Source: Oscillospiraceae bacterium (GTDB taxonomy: Bacteria > Bacillota > Clostridia > Oscillospirales > UBA929). From it: a stretch of 19,837 nucleotides of DNA. The notes under the pieces were generated by a model. The model did no database searches. It saw nothing but the letters and a program-made list of their open reading frames with translations, and was not told the origin of the DNA. Location: positions 1 to 19,837 of the forward strand of contig JAITQI010000021.1 of the NCBI GenBank assembly GCA_031289065.1. Direction: 5' to 3'. The translations under genes were made by a program, and so were the position numbers. Of this stretch, positions 6,930 to 13,960 are shown piece after piece (position 1 is the stretch's first letter; the number at the start of each line of letters is the position of its first letter).

Positions 6930-9900
6930 ATGCTGACCCTCTCTCAAGCCCTCTCCGCCCTCCCCGAAATCCAAGACCTGCTGACCCGCGTCCAGAGCCC
7001 GGGGGACACCCTCACCCCGGTGGCTTTGGGCGGTCTTTCGGCTGTCCATCAGGCCCACGTGGTCGCGGCCGTGCGGCGGCTGACCGGTCGGCCGGTGGCC
7101 GTGCTGTGCCCCGACGAGGCGCTGGCCGTGCGTATGCAGAGCGACGCCGCCGCCTTCGCCCAGGAGGAGGTTCGGCTGCTCCCCGCCCGGGAGTGGAGCT
7201 TTTATCCGGCGGAGGCCGTGTCCCGGGAGTGGGAGCAGGCCCGGCTGGACACCCTGGCCGCCCTGACCGCCGGGCAGGCCGGGCTGGTCTGCGGCCCGGT
7301 GGACGCCTTCCTCCAGCGCACCCTGCCCCCCGACGCCCTGCAAAAGGCCTCCCTCCGCCTCAAACCGAAGCTGATTCTGCCCCCCGACGCCCTGGTGGAG
7401 GCCCTCGTCCTGGCCGGGTACCGCCGCTGCGAACAGGTGGAGGGCGTGGGGCAGTTCGTCCGCCGGGGGGGCTTGGTGGACTTCTATTCCCCCGGAGCGG
7501 CCCACCCCGTCCGGGTGGAATTTTTCGACGACGAAATCGACACCCTCTCCTCCGTGGACCCGGACAGCCAGCGCCGCATCGGCCCCCTGGCCGACGCCCC
7601 CCTGCTGCCCGTAGCCGAGGCGCTGCCCCAGGCCTCCCCCGGGGGGCTGGCGGGCCTGCTGGCCGATATGGAGGCCCTGGCCGCCCGGGAGAGCGCCCGG
7701 GCGGGCGCCCCCGACACCCTGGCCCTCTCCGTCCGGCAGGACATGGAACGCCTGCGGGACACGGGCTATCTCCCCGACATGGATCGCTACCTACCCCTCC
7801 TCTACCCCCACATGACCACCGCCCTCGACATCCTGCCCCCCGGCACGGTGGTCTTTTTCACCGAGTACCGCCGCAGCCTGGAGCGGCTCAAAAACACCCT
7901 CTGGCGGCTGGGGGAGGACATGGAATCCCTCCTGGCCGAGGGGCGGCTGTCCCCCGAAATGACCGCGCTGTGCCTGGACGAGCCCGCCTTGCTGGCCCGC
8001 CTCGCCAAAGGGCCGCTGGTTTTTTTGGACAGCATCCTCCCCGGCCGGTACGAGCCCGCCCCCCGGGCGCTTCACAGCCTGTTCGCCAAGCAGATGTCCT
8101 CCTACGGCGGCAACCTCGACGTGGCCATGGCCGACATGACCGCCTGCCTGGACGAGGGCTACGCCGTGGTCGCCCTGTGCGCCGGGGAGCGCCAGGTGGG
8201 CCGCCTGAAGGATCTCCTGGAGGGCCGGGATTTGAGCCCCGTTTTGGATTTCGCCCTGACCCAGCCCCCCGCCCCGGGGCGAATCACCCTGGCCGTGGGG
8301 GCCCTGTCCGGCGGGCTGGAGTACCCCGCGCTCAAGCTGGCCGTGTTCACCGAAGGGCAACTGGTGGCCGCCCCCCGACGCCGCCGGGGCCTGGGCAAGA
8401 AGGACGCCCGCGCCAAGCTGGCCTCCTACGCCGACCTCACCCCCGGCGACCTGGTGGTTCATGAGCACCACGGCATCGGCCGCTTCGACGGCATCGTCAA
8501 AATGCCGGTGGACGGCATCGACCGAGACTATATCCACATCGCCTACGCCGCCGGAGACGGCCTGTATGTCCCGGTCACCCAGCTGCATTTGGTGTCCAAG
8601 TACATCGGCGGCGGGGAGGAATCCGCCGTCCGGCTGCACAAGCTGGGCGGGGGCGAATGGCAGCGGGCCAAGACCCGCGCCCGGGCGGCCGCCCAGGATT
8701 TGGCCCAGGGCCTCATCAAGCTCTACGCCGAGCGCAAACGGATGCCCGGCTGCGCCTTCCCCGCCGACAGCGACTGGCAGACCCAGTTTGAAGAGGCCTT
8801 CGAGTACGTGGAGACCGACGACCAGCTCCGCTGCGCCGCCGAAATCAAAGCCGACATGCAGGCCCCCGCCCCCATGGACCGCCTCCTGTGCGGCGACGTG
8901 GGCTTCGGCAAGACCGAGGTGGCCCTCCGGGCGGTGATGAAATGCCTGCTGGGCGGCAAACAGGCCGCCCTGCTGGCCCCCACCACCGTCCTGGCCCAGC
9001 AGCACTATCAGACCGCCCTGCGCCGCTTCGCCGGGCACCCGGTGCGCATCGGCATGTGCAGCCGGTTTGTCCCTCCCAAACAGGCCGCCGACAACCTGCG
9101 CAAATTAGCCTCCGGCGAAATGGATTTCATCATAGGCACCCATAAACTGCTGCAAAAAACCGTCAAATACAAGGATTTGGGCCTGCTCATCGTGGACGAG
9201 GAGCAGCGCTTCGGCGTGACCCACAAGGAGCGCCTCAAGGAGATGGCCCGGCAGGTGGACGTGCTCACCCTGACCGCCACCCCCATCCCCCGCACCCTCG
9301 GCATGGCCCTGGCCGGTCTGCGGGACATGTCCACCATCGAGGAGCCCCCCCGGGATCGTTATCCGGTGCAAACCTATGTGCTGGAACACGATTGGAGCAT
9401 TCTGGCCGACGCCCTCCGCCGGGAAATCCAGCGGGGCGGCCAGGCCTACTACCTCCACAACCGCGTGGAGAGCATCGACGCCACCGCCGCCCGGCTGGCC
9501 CGGATGCTGCCCGGCGTGTCGGTGGCCGCCGCGCACGGGCAGATGGAGGAGGGGGCCCTGTCCGACGTCATGAGCCGCATGGCCGACGGGGAGATACAGA
9601 TTTTGGTGTGTACCACCATCATCGAAACCGGGCTGGACATCCCAAACGTCAACACCCTCATCATCGAGGACGCCGACCGCCTGGGCCTGGCCCAGCTGCA
9701 CCAGATTCGCGGCCGGGTGGGCCGCAGCCCCCGCCACGCCTTCGCCTACATGACCTACCGCCGGGGCAAGGCGCTCACCGAGGTGGCCGCCAAACGCCTC
9801 ACCGCCATCCGGGAGTTCGCCGAGTTCGGCTCCGGCTTCAAAATCGCCATGCGCGACCTGGAAATCCGGGGCGCGGGCAACGTCCTGGGCCCGGAACAGC

Positions 9901-10466
9901 ACGGACACATGCTCAGCGTGGGTTACGACATGTACTTAAAGCTGTTGGAGGAGGCCGTCCTGGAGGCCCAGGGGGAACCCCCCCCGTCCCGGGTGGACTG
10001 CACCGCCGATCTGCCGGTTTCGGCGGGCATCCCGGAGACCTACATCGCCGCCCCCGGCCAGCGCATGGACCTCTACCGCCGCATCGCCGCCCTCCGGGAC
10101 GGCGAGGACGCCTCAGACCTTCTCGACGAGCTCATCGACCGCTTCGGCGACCCCCCCGTCCCGGTGACCGCCCTGGTGCGTATCGCCCTGCTCCGCGCCG
10201 CCGCCGCCCGCCTGGGCATCTCGGAAATCGCCCAAAAAACCGACCCCAAGAAAAACCAACCCCTCCTCATCTTCACCCTGGCCGAGGTGGATTTGCAGCG
10301 CGCCGCCGCCCTGTGCGTCCACCCCGAATACAAATCCCGCATCCTCTTCGGCGCCGGCAAAATCCCCCACCTCTCCCTCCGCCTGACCAGCAAACACAAC
10401 ACCCTCCAAGAAGCCCAAACCTTCGTAGACACCTACAAAGCGCTCACAGAGCGCAACGAAGAATGA
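6930..10466 (+). CDS. mfd: Transcription-repair coupling factor Mfd
   Basis: Mfd displaces RNA polymerase stalled at DNA lesions and recruits UvrA. The 1178-residue length is normal. The N-terminal third (about 1-350) is the UvrB-like UvrA-binding region, including RRGGLVDFYSPG (about 178-189). The CarD-like RNA-polymerase-interaction domain starts at about 502 (LTPGDLVVHEHHGIGRF). The RecG-like motor has Walker A GDVGFGKTE (about 654), the DEEQ box (about 755), LTATPIPRTLGMA (about 780) and a C-terminal helicase half with the QIRGRVGR motif. The TRCF domain lies near 1000-1110. GGAGG (6921-6925) sits four bases before ATG 6930. The TGA stop lies inside a GAATGAAGAAT unit of the AATGAAG repeat family. 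Confidence 0.98.
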   Translation: MLTLSQALSALPEIQDLLTRVQSPGDTLTPVALGGLSAVHQAHVVAAVRRLTGRPVAVLCPDEALAVRMQSDAAAFAQEEVRLLPAREWSFYPAEAVSREWEQARLDTLAALTAGQAGLVCGPVDAFLQRTLPPDALQKASLRLKPKLILPPDALVEALVLAGYRRCEQVEGVGQFVRRGGLVDFYSPGAAHPVRVEFFDDEIDTLSSVDPDSQRRIGPLADAPLLPVAEALPQASPGGLAGLLADMEALAARESARAGAPDTLALSVRQDMERLRDTGYLPDMDRYLPLLYPHMTTALDILPPGTVVFFTEYRRSLERLKNTLWRLGEDMESLLAEGRLSPEMTALCLDEPALLARLAKGPLVFLDSILPGRYEPAPRALHSLFAKQMSSYGGNLDVAMADMTACLDEGYAVVALCAGERQVGRLKDLLEGRDLSPVLDFALTQPPAPGRITLAVGALSGGLEYPALKLAVFTEGQLVAAPRRRRGLGKKDARAKLASYADLTPGDLVVHEHHGIGRFDGIVKMPVDGIDRDYIHIAYAAGDGLYVPVTQLHLVSKYIGGGEESAVRLHKLGGGEWQRAKTRARAAAQDLAQGLIKLYAERKRMPGCAFPADSDWQTQFEEAFEYVETDDQLRCAAEIKADMQAPAPMDRLLCGDVGFGKTEVALRAVMKCLLGGKQAALLAPTTVLAQQHYQTALRRFAGHPVRIGMCSRFVPPKQAADNLRKLASGEMDFIIGTHKLLQKTVKYKDLGLLIVDEEQRFGVTHKERLKEMARQVDVLTLTATPIPRTLGMALAGLRDMSTIEEPPRDRYPVQTYVLEHDWSILADALRREIQRGGQAYYLHNRVESIDATAARLARMLPGVSVAAAHGQMEEGALSDVMSRMADGEIQILVCTTIIETGLDIPNVNTLIIEDADRLGLAQLHQIRGRVGRSPRHAFAYMTYRRGKALTEVAAKRLTAIREFAEFGSGFKIAMRDLEIRGAGNVLGPEQHGHMLSVGYDMYLKLLEEAVLEAQGEPPPSRVDCTADLPVSAGIPETYIAAPGQRMDLYRRIAALRDGEDASDLLDELIDRFGDPPVPVTALVRIALLRAAAARLGISEIAQKTDPKKNQPLLIFTLAEVDLQRAAALCVHPEYKSRILFGAGKIPHLSLRLTSKHNTLQEAQTFVDTYKALTERNEE

Positions 10467-10533
10467 AGAATAAACGATGTTTAATAACCGTTAATTGACA
10501 ATTGTCCATCGTCAATCGTCAATTGTCAATTGA
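10458..10533. repeat. Composite heptad repeat array after mfd
   Basis: A short AATGAAG-type run (10458-10475), which contains the mfd stop codon, is followed by GTCAATT-type units (about 10494-10533). The last units merge into the -35 of the next promoter. Confidence 0.7.
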
Positions 10534-10558
10534 CCTCCCCCCCGTTTTGCGGTAAAAT
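10530..10558 (+). promoter_or_regulatory. Sigma-A-type promoter for the DUF4015 gene
   Basis: TTGACC (10530-10535) and TAAAAT (10553-10558) are 17 bases apart; each matches consensus at 5 of 6 bases. The -35 is formed by the last GTCAATT-type unit of the upstream array, so the repeat appears to donate part of the promoter. Confidence 0.65.
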
Positions 10559-10567
10559 AAGGGAAAG

Positions 10568-10601
10568 CTCCCCATTTCTGTTTTCTGTCCTCTGTCTTCT
10601 G
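10568..10601. repeat. TTCTGTC-type heptad repeats in the 5' leader
   Basis: The motif TTTCTG, CCTCTG or CTTCTG recurs at 10575, 10582, 10589 and 10596, an exact 7-base period. It ends directly against the AAGGAGG ribosome site (10602-10608). A related array on the minus strand precedes moxR (18905-18947). Confidence 0.7.
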
Positions 10602-10617
10602 AAGGAGGTGTGCTTAT

Positions 10618-11823
10618 ATGTCTCGTGGAACCCGTTACCGGGGCCAGCGCCACGCCCGGCGGGTCGGCGTCGTGCTCCTGTCCGTCTTCGCCCTGCTGGT
10701 GGTCTCCGCCATCATCGCGCTGTCCGTGCTGCCCAACTACCTGGTCTATTCCGAGGACGGCCAGGCGTCTTTTACGTTCGCCTGTTACAGCGCCTGGAAG
10801 GACGCCCTCTCCTCCCCCACGCCCCCGCCCGCCGACTTCGTCCCCACGCCGACGCCCACGCCCACACCCCAGCCGACGCCCACCCCCACCCCGGCGCCGA
10901 CGCCCACGCCCCGGCGGGAGCTGCCGGTGCACGCGGTGCTGCTCCCCCTGTCCAAACTCACCGACCAAGCCGCCCTGAACGCCATCAACGCCCTGCTGGA
11001 GAGCGGTCAGGCCGACACGGTGGTCATAGAGCTCAAGGCCCCCGACGGAACCCTGGGCTATTCCTCCGCCCTGCCCCTGGCCATCCAGGCCCAGGTCTCC
11101 ACCCCCGACAGCGGCGCCGCCCAGCTCATCCGGGACTTCAAGGCCAAGGGGGCCTATGTGGTGGCCAAGGTGGCCTGCTTTAAGGACGCCCGCCTGCCCC
11201 AGCAGATTCAGACGGTGGGCATCAAGCATTCCTCCGGCGTCAACTGGCTCGACGGTCAGCGCAACCGCTGGCTCGACCCCTACAAGCCGGACGCCCGCAC
11301 CTATTTGCTGGACGTCATGTCCGAAGTGGCCGGGCTGGGGGCGGATGAAATTCTCCTGGATTGGGTCACCTTCCCGGTGTCCGGCGGCATCGGCTCCATC
11401 AGCTACGGCGCTGACCAGAACACCCCCCGCCACGAGGGGATCGAGACCTTCCTGGCCGCCGCCCGGGAAACCGCCGACAAAACCGGCGTGGCCCTGTCCG
11501 TCGTCCTGGACGAACAGACCGCCGCCGAAGGGGAAAACCCGGTGGGCGGGCAGCGCCTGTCCGGCCTGTTGCCCCTGGCGGATCGCCTGTACCTCAACCT
11601 GCCCCTGTCGGTGAACACCGGCGAGCGCTTCGCCGCCCTCACCGAAACACTCGCCCCGCGCCTGCCCGCCGCCGCCTGGCCCGCCCGCCTGGTCCCCGTC
11701 CTCCCCCTCCCCGACCGGATCGGCCGGGAGGCGCTCGACATCGCCCTGGACGCCGCCGGCGGCAACCAAGGCCTGGGCTGGCTCCTGGAAAACGCCAAAG
11801 GCCAATATACAATTGAACCATAA
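10618..11823 (+). CDS. Membrane-anchored DUF4015 putative glycoside hydrolase
   Basis: A basic N-terminus (1-15) and one hydrophobic segment (16-40) anchor the protein. A Pro/Thr linker (67-99) follows, then a TIM-barrel-like domain (about 103-395). Family features of DUF4015 (putative glycosyl hydrolase) are VVIELKAPDGTLGY (135-148), the GAYVVAKVACFKD strand (178-190), NRWLDPYKPDAR (216-227) and GADEILLDWVTFP (241-253). The last is the counterpart of the usual EIQFDYVRFP. Asp248 is kept, while the Phe, Tyr and Arg positions differ. The substrate is unknown; a cell-wall or extracellular polysaccharide is likely because the domain lies outside the cell. AAGGAGG sits nine bases before ATG 10618. 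The last residues TIEP are encoded by the first units of the downstream repeat array. Confidence 0.85.
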   Translation: MSRGTRYRGQRHARRVGVVLLSVFALLVVSAIIALSVLPNYLVYSEDGQASFTFACYSAWKDALSSPTPPPADFVPTPTPTPTPQPTPTPTPAPTPTPRRELPVHAVLLPLSKLTDQAALNAINALLESGQADTVVIELKAPDGTLGYSSALPLAIQAQVSTPDSGAAQLIRDFKAKGAYVVAKVACFKDARLPQQIQTVGIKHSSGVNWLDGQRNRWLDPYKPDARTYLLDVMSEVAGLGADEILLDWVTFPVSGGIGSISYGADQNTPRHEGIETFLAAARETADKTGVALSVVLDEQTAAEGENPVGGQRLSGLLPLADRLYLNLPLSVNTGERFAALTETLAPRLPAAAWPARLVPVLPLPDRIGREALDIALDAAGGNQGLGWLLENAKGQYTIEP

Positions 11824-11856
11824 TTGTCAATTGTCAATCGTACATTGTCAATTGTA
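11808..11856. repeat. GTCAATT-type heptad array overlapping the end of the DUF4015 gene
   Basis: Units ACAATTG, ATTGTCA, ATTGTCA, ATCGTAC, ATTGTCA and ATTGTAC run from inside the coding sequence, across the TAA stop (11821-11823), to about 11856. Confidence 0.75.
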
Positions 11857-11886
11857 CGCCCCCTTCACAATTTCCCCACATGTTTG

Positions 11887-11895
11887 TGGTATACT
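11887..11895 (+). promoter_or_regulatory. Extended -10 promoter for the HMA fusion gene
   Basis: TGGTATACT (11887-11895) is an extended -10, lying 41 bases before the chosen start at 11937. The nearest -35 candidate, TTCACA (11864-11869), is 20 bases away, which is too far for an ideal promoter. No operator repeat of a known copper repressor was recognised. Confidence 0.5.
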
Positions 11896-11936
11896 CTCAG
11901 TATGCCAAACCCAACCTGGGGAGGAGGCGTTCGCGT

Positions 11937-13295
11937 ATGGGAGCTGATTTGAAAACCGAACGGTGGCGGGTGGCGGGCATGACCTGTCCGGCCTGTCAGC
12001 GCAAAATCGAGAAAAAACTGTGCGCCGCCCCCGGCGTGGCAAGCGCCCGGGCGGACTATGCCGGGGGGACGGTTGACGTCTCCTACAACCCGGCGGTGGT
12101 CTCCCCCAAGGAAATATCCGCCCTGATCGAGGGGCTGGATTATCAGGTGCTGTCCGGAACCGCCGGACGGGAGGGCGCCGCCGGACGGACGGTGGGCCTG
12201 CTCCTGGTAATTGTGGCCCTGTTCATGTTGGCCCAGCATTTCGGCGTGCTCACTCTCCTCTCCCCCGACCGGCTGGCCGAGGCAAACATGGGCCTCGGCA
12301 TGCTGTTCGTCCTCGGTCTGGTCACGTCGGCCCACTGCATGGCCATGTGCGGCGGGCTCAATCTGTCTCAGTCCCTGCCCCGAAAGGACGCGGCCGCCCC
12401 CGAACCCTCGGGGGCTTCTTCCGCCGCCCCGGCGGGCAAGTTTATTCCCCCGGCCCTGTACAACCTGGGACGGGTCATTTCATACACCGCCGTGGGCTTT
12501 CTCGTGGGGGCGCTGGGGTCGGTGTTCTCCTTCTCCCTCTCCCTGCAGGGGGCCCTCAAGCTGGCGGCCGGCGTTTTCATGGTGATCATGGGCCTGAATA
12601 TGCTCGGCCTGTTCCCCGCCCTGCGCCGCCTGCAACCCCGTCTGCCCCGGGCCCTCACCCGGGTTGTGGGCCGGGCGTCGGCGGGCGCCCGCCGTCCCCT
12701 TGTGGTGGGCCTGCTGGGCGGCCTCATGCCCTGCGGCCCCTTGCAGGCCATGCAGCTCTACGCCCTGTCCACCGGCAGCCCCTTCACCGGGGCCCTGTCC
12801 ATGTTCCTCTTCGCCTTGGGCACCGTGCCCCTCATGTTCGGCCTGGGGGCCCTCAGCGCGGCCCTGGGCGCCCGTTTCGCCAAAAAGGTGATCCCCGTGG
12901 GCGCGGTGCTGGTGGCCGTCATGGGCCTGGCCATGTTCTCCCAGGGCTGGACGCTGGCCGGGTGGCAATGGCCCTCCCTCTCCCTCCCCGCCCCCGCCGG
13001 GACCCAGCAAGACAGCCCCGGAACCGTGGAAAACGGCGTCCAGCTTGTCCGCAGCACCCTCGCCCGGGGCTACCCCAACATCACCGTCCAAGCGGGGCTC
13101 CCCGTCCGCTGGGTCATCGACGCCCCCGCCGGCAGCGTCAACCGCTGCAACAACCGCCTGTTCTTCCGGGAATACGGCCTGGACATCACCCTCGAGGTCG
13201 GCGAAAACCTCATCGAATTCACCCCCACCGCCCCCGGCACCTACCGCTACAACTGCTGGATGGGCATGATCTCCGGCACCGTAACAGTAACGTAA
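11937..13295 (+). CDS. HMA domain + DsbD_2/SafE-type membrane domain + cupredoxin-like domain fusion
   Basis: This 452-residue protein has three parts. Residues 8-75 are a heavy-metal-associated domain with MTCPAC (15-20), the CxxC that binds Cu(I) or similar ions. Residues about 85-345 form the membrane region of the DsbD_2/UreH-like (sulfite exporter TauE/SafE) family, with the conserved TSAHCMAMCGG and GLMPCGPLQAMQ motifs and about six or seven hydrophobic segments. The C-terminal ~95 residues resemble Cupredoxin_1, with VNRCNN and YNCWMGM supplying Cys and Met ligands; there are no histidines. The protein probably moves metal or electrons across the membrane. It is followed 86 bases later by a DUF2318 lipoprotein. 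The start is ATG 11937, nine bases after AGGAGG (11922-11927). The in-frame ATG 11880 lies upstream of the -10 and is rejected. Confidence 0.88.
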   Translation: MGADLKTERWRVAGMTCPACQRKIEKKLCAAPGVASARADYAGGTVDVSYNPAVVSPKEISALIEGLDYQVLSGTAGREGAAGRTVGLLLVIVALFMLAQHFGVLTLLSPDRLAEANMGLGMLFVLGLVTSAHCMAMCGGLNLSQSLPRKDAAAPEPSGASSAAPAGKFIPPALYNLGRVISYTAVGFLVGALGSVFSFSLSLQGALKLAAGVFMVIMGLNMLGLFPALRRLQPRLPRALTRVVGRASAGARRPLVVGLLGGLMPCGPLQAMQLYALSTGSPFTGALSMFLFALGTVPLMFGLGALSAALGARFAKKVIPVGAVLVAVMGLAMFSQGWTLAGWQWPSLSLPAPAGTQQDSPGTVENGVQLVRSTLARGYPNITVQAGLPVRWVIDAPAGSVNRCNNRLFFREYGLDITLEVGENLIEFTPTAPGTYRYNCWMGMISGTVTVT

Positions 13296-13306
13296 AACAA
13301 AGGAAA

Positions 13307-13372
13307 ATAACAGAAATGAAATCAAAAACACCTTCATTTTTAATTCTTACTTATAAATTCTTACTTACAAAG
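13307..13372. repeat. AT-rich degenerate repeat between the HMA fusion and DUF2318 genes
   Basis: Pieces such as AATGAAATC, TTTTTAATTCTTAC and AAATTCTTAC resemble the arms of the AATTAAG/AATGAAG family, but no GC core is present. The tract ends at the AAAGGTGG ribosome site of the DUF2318 gene. Confidence 0.5.
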
Positions 13373-13381
13373 GTGGTTCTC

Positions 13382-13894
13382 ATGCGTACAAAAACCCTGC
13401 TCATAGCGCTCGCCCTCGCCTTGACCCTCGCCGCCTGCGCAACCGTCCCCGCCACCCCCAGCGCCAGCGCGGACACGGGCGCGGTCGCCGATACCCCCGC
13501 CCCCCTCGGCGGAACCCTCGACACGGCGGGCGGCGACCTGATCATCCCCGTGGCGGAGGTCTCCGAAACCGTCCGCTTCTACCCCGTCCAGGTGGACGGC
13601 GTCGAGATGGAAGTCCTCGCCGTCAAAACCGCCGACGGCGTCCTGCGCACCGCCTTCAACACCTGCGAAATCTGCTACACCTCCGGCCGGGGCTACTACA
13701 AACAGTCCGGGAACGTCCTGGTCTGCCAAAACTGCGGCAGCCAGTTCCCCATGAACCAAATCGAAGTGACCTCCAACGGCTGCAATCCCTGGCCCATCTT
13801 CCCCGAAAACAAAACCGTCACCGCCGACACCGTCACCATCTCCTACGACTTCCTGAAAGCCTCCCAACAGGTCTTCGCCAACTGGAAAAACTGA
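13382..13894 (+). CDS. DUF2318 domain lipoprotein (FtrD-like, Cys-rich)
   Basis: The protein has 170 residues. Its signal peptide ends in the lipobox LAAC, with Cys19 lipidated. A low-complexity spacer (20-50) precedes the DUF2318 domain (about 52-165). The domain shows the family signature FNTCEICYTSGRGY (92-105), VCQNCGSQFPMNQI (114-127) and NGCNPWPIF (132-140). Five domain cysteines (95, 98, 115, 118, 134) probably bind a metal or Fe-S centre. DUF2318 is the domain of FtrD in the FtrABCD iron-uptake systems, where it accompanies a cupredoxin-like FtrB and a permease. Pairing it with a cupredoxin-bearing membrane protein points to a related metal/redox role, which is inference. AAAGGTGG precedes ATG 13382. 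Confidence 0.88.
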   Translation: MRTKTLLIALALALTLAACATVPATPSASADTGAVADTPAPLGGTLDTAGGDLIIPVAEVSETVRFYPVQVDGVEMEVLAVKTADGVLRTAFNTCEICYTSGRGYYKQSGNVLVCQNCGSQFPMNQIEVTSNGCNPWPIFPENKTVTADTVTISYDFLKASQQVFANWKN

Positions 13895-13900
13895 GGCCAC

Positions 13901-13936
13901 GAAAAAACAAGCCGCCGGGGGAACCCCCCCGGCGGC
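13901..13936 (-). terminator. Convergent intrinsic terminator, best for the leftward operon
   Basis: GCCGCCGGGGG (13911-13921) and CCCCCGGCGGC (13926-13936) form a perfect 11-bp stem with loop AACC. Read leftward it is followed by TTGTTTTTTC, a good T-tract, about 25 bases after the transglutaminase stop. Read rightward the tail is only TTTC, so it is weaker for the DUF2318 side. Confidence 0.85.
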
Positions 13937-13960
13937 TTTCACGTATCCGTTTTTTGAGCC

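Noticed and set aside
5571..7505. A 644-residue minus-strand open frame
   Set aside because: It is a Gly-rich antisense shadow of lipoprotein B and mfd, with no ribosome site or motif.
5609..8464. A 951-residue plus-strand open frame
   Set aside because: It overlaps lipoproteins A and B and the 5' part of mfd in another frame and reads as Pro/Arg/Gly-rich nonsense; the overlapped genes have signals and recognised domains.
10849..10915. Tandem CCCACGCC-like repeats as a possible CRISPR or regulatory array
   Set aside because: They are the codons of the Pro/Thr linker of the DUF4015 protein; a similar case is 14440-14530 in the transglutaminase gene.
11880..11936. Upstream ATG extension of the HMA fusion protein
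   Set aside because: It would begin before the TATACT -10 and has no ribosome site; ATG 11937 has AGGAGG at nine bases.
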